Shown here one piece after another: positions 34,932 through 43,692 of a DNA stretch of 64,000 nucleotides. Location: the NCBI RefSeq assembly GCF_900113375.1, contig NZ_FOPC01000008.1, positions 62,001-126,000 on the forward strand. Direction: 5' to 3'. The notes below the pieces were generated by a model, which was given only the letters and a program-made list of their open reading frames with translations, made no database searches and was not told the origin of the DNA. Position numbers and translations under genes: made by a program. Each line of letters opens with the position of its first letter. Within the stretch, counting starts at the first letter, position 1. This DNA comes from Algoriphagus hitonicola (GTDB lineage: Bacteria > Bacteroidota > Bacteroidia > Cytophagales > Cyclobacteriaceae).

Positions 34932-35864
34932 ATGAGAATCTTAAAATATAGTTTCGGCTTATTGGCAAGTGCTCTTGTGCTCTTTAGTTCTTGTAGGGAC
35001 TTTGTAGAGCCAAACGTTCCATACAGCGAATTTGACACAGGTGCCTATTTGCGCACGATTGATAGAACCAGTACTACCTTTAACCTCTTTGATTTGCAAA
35101 GTTCAAACTTCGCATTGACTTTAGAGGCAGTAGATGCTGAAGATGGTGGTACCGTAGAGACAGTGGAAATCCGGGTTCGTCATAGACGATTGATTCCTGG
35201 GGTTGGATTGGAATATACTCCTGAGGATGATGTTTTGGTTCGTACTTTGGAAGCATCGGATTTTGCTCCAAATTCAGAATCCAGGTTTTTGAGAACAAGC
35301 TTTGAAATTCCTGCTTCTGAGGCAGTAAGTGCCGTTGGACTGTCTTTCGATGATATCGAAGGGGGTGATGTATTTGAGTTTAGATTGGTCTTGAATGATC
35401 GATTTGGTCGTTCATTCAGTACAAATAATGTGACTACAAACATTGCCGGTGCTCCTTTCTATGCATCACCTTTCCAGTATAATGTAAGCGTGGTATGCCC
35501 TTCAGACTTAGGAGGAACTTATCAGTTTGACGCGACAGAAACCTTCTGTGGAGAAACCTTCAGTGGGGAAATCACATGGACTCCTGTAGAAAGCAGTCCT
35601 GGTAGTTATGAACTTTCTGACGGTACTTTCGGGGCATGGGATGCTTGCTATCCAGATAGCTGGGGTAGTGGTGACGTGAGAATAAATGATGCGTGTAACA
35701 TCCTTACCATGACAGGAACTGACAAGTACGGGGATTCCTACTCAATGACTGTAGTAAGTTCTACTCCGGAGGAATTGACCTTAGCATGGGAAAACACCTT
35801 TGGTGAATTTGGTACAGTAGTCGTTTATTCTAATGATGGTAAACCATGGCCTGATTTGCAATAA
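34932..35864 (+). CDS. Lipoprotein of the SusCD operon, function unknown
   Basis: A 310-residue predicted surface lipoprotein: lipobox Cys21 (LFSSC), beta-rich throughout. The first part (about residues 35-175) looks Ig/fibronectin-like and the second (about 185-305) carries several cysteines (VVCPSDLGG, TFCGETF, DACYPDSW, NDACNIL) that could form disulfides. No catalytic motif is visible. Its position as the last gene of a susC-susD unit, before a terminator, suggests a SusE-like or surface glycan/peptide-binding role; this is inference from context only. Confidence 0.65.
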   Translation: MRILKYSFGLLASALVLFSSCRDFVEPNVPYSEFDTGAYLRTIDRTSTTFNLFDLQSSNFALTLEAVDAEDGGTVETVEIRVRHRRLIPGVGLEYTPEDDVLVRTLEASDFAPNSESRFLRTSFEIPASEAVSAVGLSFDDIEGGDVFEFRLVLNDRFGRSFSTNNVTTNIAGAPFYASPFQYNVSVVCPSDLGGTYQFDATETFCGETFSGEITWTPVESSPGSYELSDGTFGAWDACYPDSWGSGDVRINDACNILTMTGTDKYGDSYSMTVVSSTPEELTLAWENTFGEFGTVVVYSNDGKPWPDLQ

Positions 35865-35876
35865 TAGTTTTATCTT

Positions 35877-35907
35877 AAAAGGCAGCATTTCGGTGCTGCC
35901 TTTTTTT
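35877..35907 (+). terminator. Rho-independent terminator of the SusCD operon
   Basis: GGCAGCA (35881-35887) and TGCTGCC (35894-35900), preceded by AAAA and followed by seven T residues, form a stem that can extend by A-T pairs to 11 bp. It starts 13 bp after the stop codon. Confidence 0.9.
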
Positions 35908-35914
35908 ATAATAG

Positions 35915-35971
35915 TATATTTGGAAAAGCAAATAAGCGGTTTTTTAATCCCAATATTCTCGTGTAGTTTTG
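35915..35971 (+). promoter_or_regulatory. Candidate promoter boxes for the odhA gene
   Basis: Two exact TAnnTTTG matches lie between the SusCD terminator and the ATG: TATATTTG (35915-35922) and TAGTTTTG (35964-35971). The second is 20 bp before the start codon. Neither has a clear TTTG 19-20 bp upstream. Since a terminator isolates this gene from the upstream operon, a promoter must be here. Confidence 0.35.
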
Positions 35972-35991
35972 TTGTGATCTAAAAAACTGTC

Positions 35992-38772
35992 ATGGACAAA
36001 TTTTCCTACATCGCCAATGCTCACGTTTCCTATATCGATGAGCTGTATCAATCCTTCAAACAAGACCCAGATTCGATAGACCCAAGCTGGAAAGAATTTT
36101 TTCAAGGCTTTGATTTTGCCTTGACCAATTATGGGGAAGAGGAGAATGGGCAGCTTACTTCGCAACCCACACCAAAAAATGGTTCTTTGGCTACTCCAGG
36201 CACCATTATGGATATGGAGCAGCTGCCCAAAGAAATTAAAGTCAGGGCACTGATTCATGCCCATCGTTCGAGAGCTCACCTTCGCTCTAAAACCAATCCC
36301 GTAAGAGAAAGAAGAGATCGAAAGGCATTGATCGATCCTCAGGATTTTGGATTGGGCAAGGAGGATATGGACTCCGAATTCCAAGCAGGAAATGAGATTG
36401 GAATTGGAAAAGCGAAACTTTCTGCCATCATTGAGGCGCTGAAGACGATCTACGAAGGTCCGATGGGCTTTGAGTATCTTTATATTCGCGATCCGGAGAT
36501 TCTAGACTGGTTAAAAACCAAGATCGAAAAGGAAGCGTTGGCCTTCAATCCATCCACGGAGGAGAAAAAGCGAATCTTGTTTAAGCTAAATCAAGCCGTG
36601 GTTTTTGAAAACTTTTTGCACACCAAATACCTCGGACAAAAGAGATTTTCCTTGGAAGGTGGTGAAAGCACGATACCATTTCTCGATGCTGCGATCAATA
36701 CTGCGGCAAAAGGTGGAGTGGAGGAAGTTATGATCGGAATGGCGCACCGTGGACGATTAAATGTCCTGGCGAATATCATGGGGAAAACCTATGAGCAGAT
36801 TTTTTCTGAGTTCGAGGGCACAGCAAAGCCTGACTTGACCATGGGAGATGGAGATGTGAAATATCACATGGGCTACTCCTCTGATATTATGACTCCTGAT
36901 GAGAAAAAAGTTCATCTTAAACTCGCTCCAAACCCATCCCATCTTGAAGCAGTAAATCCGGTTGTCGAAGGATTTATTCGTGCCAAAATTGATTCTCAGC
37001 ATCAGGGTGACGCAACTAAGGCTCTGCCGATTTTGATTCATGGAGATGCCGCGGTTGCCGGACAAGGGATTGTTTATGAAGTGACTCAAATGGCAGGGTT
37101 AAAGGGGTATCATACTGGCGGGACAATTCACTTTGTAATCAATAATCAAGTTGGTTTCACGACTGATTTTGATGATGCACGAAGCTCTATTTATTGTACC
37201 GATGTTGCTAAAATCATCGATGCACCAGTGATTCACGTCAATGGCGATAATGCGGAAGCTGTGGTATTTGCGGCTAGACTCGCTGCTGAATTCCGTCAAA
37301 AGTTCGGCAAGGATATTTTTGTAGATATGGTCTGCTATCGTCGTCACGGACACAATGAGTCGGATGAACCGAAATTTACTCAGCCGGAGCTTTACAATAT
37401 CATTTCCAAACACCCCAATCCACGTGAAGTCTATATCAAGCGATTGACTGAGCGAGGAGACCTGGACGCCAAGATAGCTAAGCAAATGGACGAGGAATTC
37501 CGTCAATTGCTTCAGGATCGATTAAATATGGTAAAGGAAAAACCTTTGCCTTATCAAGCGACCAAATTTGAGCGAGAATGGGGGAGTTTGAGAAGATCTA
37601 ATCCAGATGACTTTTTGAAATCTCCCGAAACAGGGATTTCGGAAGAAGCTATTGAAAAAGTAGCTGAAGCTTTGACGCTGATTCCAAAGGGGTTCAAAGC
37701 CATCAAGCAGATTGAAGTTCAAATGAAGCAACGCAAAGAAATGTTCTTCAAGTCTAAGTCGCTCAACTGGGCCTCAGCGGAGTTGTTGGCATACGGTTCC
37801 TTGCTGTTAGAGGGAAAAACTGTTCGATTGACTGGGCAGGACGTTCAGCGTGGCACTTTTTCTCACCGTCACGCAGTCTTGCATGACGCAAATTCCAATC
37901 AGCCTTATAATTCCCTTCGGGAAATGAAGGATAGAAAGGGGCAATTCTATATTTATAATTCCTTGCTTTCCGAATATGCCGTTTTGGGATTTGAGTATGG
38001 CTATGCCATGGCAAACCCACATTCTTTGACCATTTGGGAAGCTCAATTTGGGGATTTTGCTAATGGCGCTCAAACAATGATCGACCAGTTTATTTCCTCA
38101 GGTGAGTCCAAATGGCAGAAGCAAAACGGATTGGTGATGCTTCTTCCCCATGGGTACGAGGGCCAAGGTCCAGAGCACTCTAATGCCCGCCCAGAGCGAT
38201 TTTTACAGCTTTCGGCCGAATACAATATGGTCGTGGCAAATATCACCGAGCCCTCCAATTTCTTCCATTTACTAAGAAGGCAATTGACTTGGGAATTCAG
38301 AAAACCATGTGTGGTAATGTCACCAAAGTCTTTGCTGAGACATCCCAAAGTAATGTCTCCGGTGGAGGAGTTTACCCAAGGCAGATTTAGAGAGGTGATT
38401 TTGGATGCGACGGTGAATGCTAAGGATGTGAAGCGAGTAGTGCTCTGCTCAGGCAAAATTTATTACGATCTGGAGGAAGTCAGAGAAAAAGAAAAGGTAA
38501 AAGATGTGGCGATTCTTCGGATCGAGCAACTTCATCCTCTCCCAATCAAACAAATTGTGGAGGCAGTGAAAGCCTATAAAGAGGCCGAGCTGGTATGGGT
38601 TCAAGAGGAGCCTGAGAATATGGGCTATTGGAATTATATTCTTCGATTACTTTATAAAGAACTTCCGATGGATTTGATCGCTAGAAAGATGAGTGCTTCT
38701 CCAGCTACCGGTTATAACAAAGTTCACGTAGAAGAACAGAAATCCATCATTTCCAAAGCCCTAAAATTGTAA
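35992..38772 (+). CDS. sucA: 2-oxoglutarate dehydrogenase E1 component
   Basis: A 926-residue thiamine-diphosphate enzyme, decarboxylating 2-oxoglutarate in the TCA cycle. The N-terminus has the E2-binding type helix SYIANAHVSYIDELYQSFK and DPSWKEFFQGF. TPP-domain landmarks are GMAHRGRLNVLAN, VKYHMGYSSD, NPSHLEAVNPVVEG, GDAAVAGQGIVYE and HVNGDNAEAV; the transketolase-like domain has RGTFSHRHAV and HGYEGQGPEHSNARPERFLQL. E2 and E3 genes follow, completing the complex. Full-length and standard. Confidence 0.96.
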   Translation: MDKFSYIANAHVSYIDELYQSFKQDPDSIDPSWKEFFQGFDFALTNYGEEENGQLTSQPTPKNGSLATPGTIMDMEQLPKEIKVRALIHAHRSRAHLRSKTNPVRERRDRKALIDPQDFGLGKEDMDSEFQAGNEIGIGKAKLSAIIEALKTIYEGPMGFEYLYIRDPEILDWLKTKIEKEALAFNPSTEEKKRILFKLNQAVVFENFLHTKYLGQKRFSLEGGESTIPFLDAAINTAAKGGVEEVMIGMAHRGRLNVLANIMGKTYEQIFSEFEGTAKPDLTMGDGDVKYHMGYSSDIMTPDEKKVHLKLAPNPSHLEAVNPVVEGFIRAKIDSQHQGDATKALPILIHGDAAVAGQGIVYEVTQMAGLKGYHTGGTIHFVINNQVGFTTDFDDARSSIYCTDVAKIIDAPVIHVNGDNAEAVVFAARLAAEFRQKFGKDIFVDMVCYRRHGHNESDEPKFTQPELYNIISKHPNPREVYIKRLTERGDLDAKIAKQMDEEFRQLLQDRLNMVKEKPLPYQATKFEREWGSLRRSNPDDFLKSPETGISEEAIEKVAEALTLIPKGFKAIKQIEVQMKQRKEMFFKSKSLNWASAELLAYGSLLLEGKTVRLTGQDVQRGTFSHRHAVLHDANSNQPYNSLREMKDRKGQFYIYNSLLSEYAVLGFEYGYAMANPHSLTIWEAQFGDFANGAQTMIDQFISSGESKWQKQNGLVMLLPHGYEGQGPEHSNARPERFLQLSAEYNMVVANITEPSNFFHLLRRQLTWEFRKPCVVMSPKSLLRHPKVMSPVEEFTQGRFREVILDATVNAKDVKRVVLCSGKIYYDLEEVREKEKVKDVAILRIEQLHPLPIKQIVEAVKAYKEAELVWVQEEPENMGYWNYILRLLYKELPMDLIARKMSASPATGYNKVHVEEQKSIISKALKL

Positions 38773-38805
38773 ATTGTCTTTAATCCAGAATAATCATTTT
38801 GTCAT

Positions 38806-38824
38806 TTTTGCCCTGCTGGCAAAA
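38806..38824. promoter_or_regulatory. Inverted repeat in the odhA-odhB spacer
   Basis: TTTTGCC (38806-38812) and GGCAAAA (38818-38824) are a perfect 7-bp inverted repeat with a 5-nt loop, 17 bp before the odhB start codon. No T run follows on the plus strand, so it is not a terminator. It may be an RNA hairpin at the ribosome-access region or a protein site; function unknown. Confidence 0.4.
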
Positions 38825-38841
38825 TCATAACAGAAAAACAC

Positions 38842-40398
38842 ATGAGCAAAGAAATCAAAGTTCCCGCAGTAGGAGAGTCTATTACGGAGGTCACGATTGG
38901 CCAGTGGTTTAAAAAAGACGGTGATACCGTACAAATGGACGAGGTTCTCTGTGAACTCGAATCCGATAAAGCAACATTTGAATTGCCAGCAGAAGCGGCA
39001 GGAACGCTAAGAATCAAAGCTGAGGAAGGCGATACCTTGGAAATAGGAGCAGTAATCTGTGTCATCGAAGAGTCTGATTCAGGAGTGAAAGCGGGTGATT
39101 CCAAGTCCGAAAAGAAAGACGGAGAACCCGAGAAGAAAGAAGAAAAAAGCAGCAAATCCTCCTCGTCTAAGACAGGTGAGGTAAAAGAAATGGTGGTTCC
39201 GACTGTCGGCGAATCAATTACTGAGGTGACCTTGGCTAATTGGATCAAAAGCGACGGTGACTATGTCAAGCTTGATGAAATCATCGCAGAAGTAGATTCT
39301 GATAAGGCTACATTTGAGCTACCAGCAGAAGCTTCGGGGATTTTGAGACATGTCGCTGCAGAAGGAGATACCCTGGAAATCGGCGGATTGATTTGTAAAA
39401 TCGAAGTCACAGAAGGTGAACCCAGTTCCTCATCCTCTGATTCCAAAGAAGAAGAAAGTAAATCCGAGGCATCTTCTGCCGAAGGAAAGGAAAACTATGC
39501 CACTGGACATGCCTCTCCGGCTGCTTCTAAAATCTTAGCTGAGAAGGGAATCAAGGCTGAGGAAGTAAAAGGAAGCGGAAAAGATGGTCGCATCACCAAG
39601 GAGGATGCTCAAAGTGCCCAAAAATCCGCTCCCGCAGAGAAAAAGCCAGAAGCTAAAAAAGAAGAAGCTCCTCGGGAAGCAATTAAAGTAGCGGGCTCCA
39701 GAGAAGAACGAAGAGAAAAAATGTCTTCTTTAAGAAAAACAGTTTCCAAACGATTGGTAGCAGTTAAAAATGAGACAGCCATGTTGACTACGTTCAATGA
39801 AGTCAATATGAAGCCGATCATGGATTTGAGGTCCAAATTCAAAGAGCAATTCAAAGAAAAGCACGGTGTAGGATTGGGCTTTATGTCTTTCTTTACCAAA
39901 GCAGTCTGTGTAGCCCTTCAAGAATGGCCAGCAGTCAACGCTAAAATTGATGGAAATGAGATTGTTTACAACGATTACTGCGATATTTCGATTGCTGTCT
40001 CTGCACCAAAAGGATTGGTCGTGCCGGTAATACGAAATGCAGAAGGGATGACTTTCGATCAGATCGAAAAAGAAGTAGTGAGACTTGCCACTAAGGCTCG
40101 TGACAATAAACTCTCCATCGAAGAAATGACAGGCGGAACTTTTACGATCACCAATGGTGGGGTATTCGGTTCCATGATGTCCACTCCGATTATCAATGCG
40201 CCCCAATCGGCAATATTGGGTATGCACAATATCGTGGAGCGACCGATGGCTGTAAATGGCGAAGTGAAAATTCTTCCAATGATGTATGTGGCACTTTCCT
40301 ACGATCACCGAATCATCGATGGACGAGAGTCTGTCAGCTTCTTAGTGAGAGTAAAGCAGCTTTTGGAAGATCCCACTCGACTGCTCTTTGGAGTGTAA
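38842..40398 (+). CDS. sucB: 2-oxoglutarate dehydrogenase E2 component (dihydrolipoyl succinyltransferase) with two lipoyl domains
   Basis: A 518-residue acyltransferase core protein. Two lipoyl domains are visible: residues about 2-77 with lipoyl-lysine Lys43 and about 115-190 with Lys155, both set in [12 protein letters not shown]. They are separated by Ser/Lys/Glu-rich linkers. Then come a peripheral-subunit binding domain ([15 protein letters not shown] to GRITKEDA, about 212-250) and the catalytic domain, ending in the active-site [10 protein letters not shown] motif (about 487-496). E. coli SucB has one lipoyl domain, so this is a duplicated form. It lies 69 bp after odhA and 115 bp before lpd. 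Confidence 0.95.
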   Translation: MSKEIKVPAVGESITEVTIGQWFKKDGDTVQMDEVLCELESDKATFELPAEAAGTLRIKAEEGDTLEIGAVICVIEESDSGVKAGDSKSEKKDGEPEKKEEKSSKSSSSKTGEVKEMVVPTVGESITEVTLANWIKSDGDYVKLDEIIAEVDSDKATFELPAEASGILRHVAAEGDTLEIGGLICKIEVTEGEPSSSSSDSKEEESKSEASSAEGKENYATGHASPAASKILAEKGIKAEEVKGSGKDGRITKEDAQSAQKSAPAEKKPEAKKEEAPREAIKVAGSREERREKMSSLRKTVSKRLVAVKNETAMLTTFNEVNMKPIMDLRSKFKEQFKEKHGVGLGFMSFFTKAVCVALQEWPAVNAKIDGNEIVYNDYCDISIAVSAPKGLVVPVIRNAEGMTFDQIEKEVVRLATKARDNKLSIEEMTGGTFTITNGGVFGSMMSTPIINAPQSAILGMHNIVERPMAVNGEVKILPMMYVALSYDHRIIDGRESVSFLVRVKQLLEDPTRLLFGV

Positions 40399-40403
40399 AT
40401 AAG

Positions 40404-40507
40404 TACGATTTAAGAATTACGATTTACGGGGGGCTGGGTAGAACTGGTCCTTTTTTTAACAAATTTAGACCAAGTCTTTTGTCTTGCGTCTAGTATCTAA
40501 AATCTAA
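40404..40507. repeat. Two degenerate heptamer arrays in the odhB-lpdA spacer
   Basis: Array A (40404-40431) is four 7-bp units: TACGATT, TAAGAAT, TACGATT, TACGGGG. Array B (40473-40507) is five: AGTCTTT, TGTCTTG, CGTCTAG, TATCTAA, AATCTAA, with TCT in constant register. They lie 41 bp apart in a 115-bp spacer. Likely genome-dispersed short repeats; role unknown. Confidence 0.6.
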
Positions 40508-40513
40508 GAAAAA

Positions 40514-41911
40514 ATGTACGACGTTATAGTAATTGGTTCAGGTCCCGGAGGATATGTGGCAGCAATCAGAGCTGCGCAATTAGGGATGAAAACCGCCATA
40601 ATTGAAAAATATTCAACCCTTGGAGGTACCTGCTTAAACGTAGGCTGTATTCCTTCCAAAGCACTTTTGGACTCTTCTGAGCATTATCACAATGCTGCTC
40701 ATACGTTCAAGACTCATGGGATTAATCTTTCCAATTTGAAAGTAGACCTTAAGCAAATGATTGCCCGAAAAGATGATGTGGTGAAGCAAAATGTGGATGG
40801 AATTCAGTTTTTGATGAAGAAAAACAAAATCGATGTTCACCATGGGGTTGGCTCTTTTGTGGATTCGACCACAGTCAAAGTGACCAAAGAAGATGGCAAG
40901 TCGGAAGAAATCAAAGGTAAAAATATAATTATCGCCACTGGCTCAAAACCTGCGTCGCTTCCATTCATCAAATTGGACAAAGATCGGGTAATTACCTCCA
41001 CGGAAGCTCTGAAGATGAAAGAAATCCCCAAGCATCTTATCGTCATCGGTGGTGGCGTGATAGGAATGGAACTGGGCTCTGTCTATGGAAGAATGGGATC
41101 CAAAGTTTCTGTGGTCGAGTTTATGGATTCTTTGATTCCATCGATGGACAAGACCATGGGAAAAGAGCTTCAGAAATCCTTGAAGAAACTCGGGTTTGAA
41201 TTTTTCCTCAAGCATAAAGTCACTGCAGTAGAAAGCAAAGGCAAAGAGGTAACGGTCAAGGCTGAAAATGGAAAAGGAGAGACTATCGAACTCAAAGGCG
41301 ATTATGTCTTGGTTTCAATTGGAAGAAAGCCGTACACCGAAGGCTTAAATGCAGAAGCAGCTGGTGTGAAACTCAATGATCGAGGTCAGGTAGAAGTCAA
41401 TGAGCATTTGCAGACTTCTGCATCCAACATTTACGCGATTGGAGATGTCGTTAAAGGTGCGATGCTTGCGCACAAGGCAGAAGAGGAAGGCGTCTTTGTC
41501 GCAGAAGTGATCGCCGGGCAAAAACCGCATATCAACTATAATCTGATCCCCGGAGTGGTGTACACTTGGCCGGAAGTCGCTTCAGTAGGCTATACCGAGG
41601 AGCAATTGAAGGAAAAGGACATTAAATATAAGACTGGCAAATTTCCATTCTTAGCTTCCGGACGAGCCAGAGCATCCATGGATACCGATGGATTGGTCAA
41701 GGTTTTGGCGGATGCCGAAACGGATGAAATCCTTGGAGTACACATGATCGGTCCTCGTACGGCTGATATGATTGCCGAGGCGGTGGTAGCAATGGAATAC
41801 CGCGCGTCTGCAGAAGATATCGCTAGAATGTCCCATGCTCACCCGACTTACACGGAAGCGTTTAAAGAGGCCTGCTTGGCAGCAACAGAGAATCGGGCAT
41901 TACACATTTAA
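40514..41911 (+). CDS. lpdA: Dihydrolipoyl dehydrogenase (E3)
   Basis: A 465-residue flavoprotein reoxidising lipoyl groups with NAD+. FAD motif VIGSGPGGYVAAIRAAQLG (residues 6-24), redox disulfide Cys40/Cys45 in GGTCLNVGCIPSKALL, NAD motif VIGGGVIGMELGSVYGRMG, second FAD block NIYAIGDVVKGAMLAHKAEEEG, and the catalytic His-Glu region HAHPTYTEAFKEA near the C-terminus. It completes the oxoglutarate dehydrogenase complex and may also serve pyruvate dehydrogenase or glycine cleavage. A terminator follows. Confidence 0.96.
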   Translation: MYDVIVIGSGPGGYVAAIRAAQLGMKTAIIEKYSTLGGTCLNVGCIPSKALLDSSEHYHNAAHTFKTHGINLSNLKVDLKQMIARKDDVVKQNVDGIQFLMKKNKIDVHHGVGSFVDSTTVKVTKEDGKSEEIKGKNIIIATGSKPASLPFIKLDKDRVITSTEALKMKEIPKHLIVIGGGVIGMELGSVYGRMGSKVSVVEFMDSLIPSMDKTMGKELQKSLKKLGFEFFLKHKVTAVESKGKEVTVKAENGKGETIELKGDYVLVSIGRKPYTEGLNAEAAGVKLNDRGQVEVNEHLQTSASNIYAIGDVVKGAMLAHKAEEEGVFVAEVIAGQKPHINYNLIPGVVYTWPEVASVGYTEEQLKEKDIKYKTGKFPFLASGRARASMDTDGLVKVLADAETDEILGVHMIGPRTADMIAEAVVAMEYRASAEDIARMSHAHPTYTEAFKEACLAATENRALHI

Positions 41912-41935
41912 GCAAGAAAAAATACTTTTACGGAA

Positions 41936-41965
41936 AGCCATCCCACCAGTTGAGATGGCTTTTAC
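41936..41965 (+). terminator. Rho-independent terminator after lpdA
   Basis: AAAGCCATC (41936-41944) and GATGGCTTT (41956-41964) form a perfect 9-bp stem with an 11-nt loop, followed by TACTTTTT. It begins 25 bp after the lpdA stop. Confidence 0.8.
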
Positions 41966-41993
41966 TTTTTGGAGAAATTGATTTACTTCCAAG

Positions 41994-42767
41994 ATGAAAT
42001 TTCGAATTGCAATTATTGGGGCAGGAAATGTAGCCTGGCATTTAGCCCCTGCTTTGGAAGAAGCGGGTCATGAAATTACAGAGGTTTATGCCAGGACCAG
42101 TGAAGCTGCTAAAGAAGTCACTAAGCGACTTTACACCACCGAACCAAAATTGGATCTTGATTTTTCTGAAAGTCGGGCCGAAATCTTCATCCTTGCGATC
42201 AAGGACGATACCGTGGCAGAAGTTGCCGATTCGATTATATTACCGGAAGGCAGTATTTTAGTCCATACCTCAGGGACTCTTCCCCTGGAAATTCTATCGT
42301 ATAGTTCGGCGAGTTTTACCGGGATTTTTTATCCTTTACAGTCCTTTACCGCTGGACAAAAAATGGATTTATCGGAGGTTCCATTTTTGATTGAATCGTC
42401 TGATCAGGAAGTTCTTCAGAAATTGAAAAAAATGGCTAAAAGCATTTCTAATCAATGTTTTATTGTAAGGTCAAAGGATCGAAAAGCGATTCATGTGGCA
42501 GCAGTTTTTGCAAGCAACTTTTCCAATCATATGATTCGGATCTCAGAGGAAATCATGCAAAGACAAGGACTCGATTTCGAAATGATGAAACCGCTGATTG
42601 TCGAGACTATTTCAAAAAGCCTTCAAATAGGAGCAAAAAAGGCCCAAACCGGGCCCGCTATTCGTGAAGATTACGAAACCTTGGAAGATCATTTTCGATT
42701 TTTAAATTTCAATCCGGAACTGGCTGAAATTTATCGATTGATCTCCCAAGATATCATTGATAGTTAA
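41994..42767 (+). CDS. Rossmann-like and DUF2520 domain-containing protein
   Basis: A 257-residue protein with an N-terminal NAD(P)-binding domain (GAGNVAWHLA at residues 9-18, then EVYARTSEAA) and a C-terminal all-helical DUF2520 domain (about 130-250, including HVAAVFASNFSNHMI). This layout resembles ketopantoate reductase-like or F420-dependent NADP oxidoreductase-like dehydrogenases. No substrate is known. Its stop overlaps the stop of the convergent pirin gene by 4 bp. Confidence 0.85.
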   Translation: MKFRIAIIGAGNVAWHLAPALEEAGHEITEVYARTSEAAKEVTKRLYTTEPKLDLDFSESRAEIFILAIKDDTVAEVADSIILPEGSILVHTSGTLPLEILSYSSASFTGIFYPLQSFTAGQKMDLSEVPFLIESSDQEVLQKLKKMAKSISNQCFIVRSKDRKAIHVAAVFASNFSNHMIRISEEIMQRQGLDFEMMKPLIVETISKSLQIGAKKAQTGPAIREDYETLEDHFRFLNFNPELAEIYRLISQDIIDS

Positions 42768-43618
42768 CCATTCCAGCTACCAAATTTACCATTTTGATAG
42801 TCTTGGTAAGCTTCCCGAATCTGAGCCTCCGAATTCATCACAAATGGTCCTTGAGCCACGACGGGTTCATTAAACGGTTTGGCATGTCCCAAAATGATCA
42901 CTGATTTTTCAGTGGCTTGAACTTCAATTTTTTCGCCCGTATTCTCAAATTCAACCAATTGGCGATAATCCACTTCTTGGCTATTGACGGTCACTTTGCC
43001 TCGGACTACGTAGAAGAAAATGTTTTCCTCCGTGGGAATATCCTTTTCAAATTTGCTTCCTTTATCTAGGTAAATGGTGCTCATCGTAACGGGAAAAGTT
43101 CCTTCAAAAGCGCCTTTTACACCATTCCATTCCCCAAAAAGCTGCTGAACTTTTACCTTGGCATCGTCTAGTTCAAGCACTGGAATTTCTTCTTTTTGAA
43201 GACCGATGTAATTAGGTGTCATCATTTTCTTTGATGCGGGAAGATTCAACCAAAGTTGTAAAATCTCCAAATCACCTCCATTCTTCTTGAATTGATCACT
43301 GGAGACTTCTGCGTGGATCAAACCTTTACCAGCAGTCATGTATTGTACACCGCCCGGCCCGATTACGGATTCATGACCTGAGCTATCCTTGTGCATAATA
43401 TCGCCTTCAAGGATAAAAGTTACGGTCTCCATCCCACGGTGCGGATGTGGGCCAAATGGTAATCCACGATTATGTGCTGGATAGGTCTGATGGCCGTGAT
43501 GATTGAGAAAAAGAAAGGGATCAATCATCTCCAAGCTTTGGGTCGGCATAGGGCTATAGGTGATTAAATCCGCAATGGGTCGATATTCTGAATCGTGTAT
43601 TTTTTTGATGGCTCTCAT
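42764..43618 (-). CDS. Pirin family protein
   Basis: A 284-residue bicupin. Metal ligands in the N-terminal cupin are visible as His58 and His60 in GPHPHRGMETVTFILEG, and His102 with Glu104 in GLIHAEV, matching the human pirin set. The C-terminal domain includes the usual NEPVVAQGPFVMNS segment. Some pirins have quercetin 2,3-dioxygenase activity, others regulate; the role here is unknown. Single gene, convergent with the DUF2520 gene. Confidence 0.9.
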   Translation of the reverse strand: MRAIKKIHDSEYRPIADLITYSPMPTQSLEMIDPFLFLNHHGHQTYPAHNRGLPFGPHPHRGMETVTFILEGDIMHKDSSGHESVIGPGGVQYMTAGKGLIHAEVSSDQFKKNGGDLEILQLWLNLPASKKMMTPNYIGLQKEEIPVLELDDAKVKVQQLFGEWNGVKGAFEGTFPVTMSTIYLDKGSKFEKDIPTEENIFFYVVRGKVTVNSQEVDYRQLVEFENTGEKIEVQATEKSVIILGHAKPFNEPVVAQGPFVMNSEAQIREAYQDYQNGKFGSWNG

Positions 43619-43692
43619 AGGTGAAAATGATTACATTAAATGTATATACATGGAATGGCATTTTTCAATAGATGGTTCAAAAAATCAAGGAT

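Noticed and set aside
39730..40308. Minus-strand open frame opposite the E2 catalytic domain
   Set aside because: Shadow of the well supported sucB frame.
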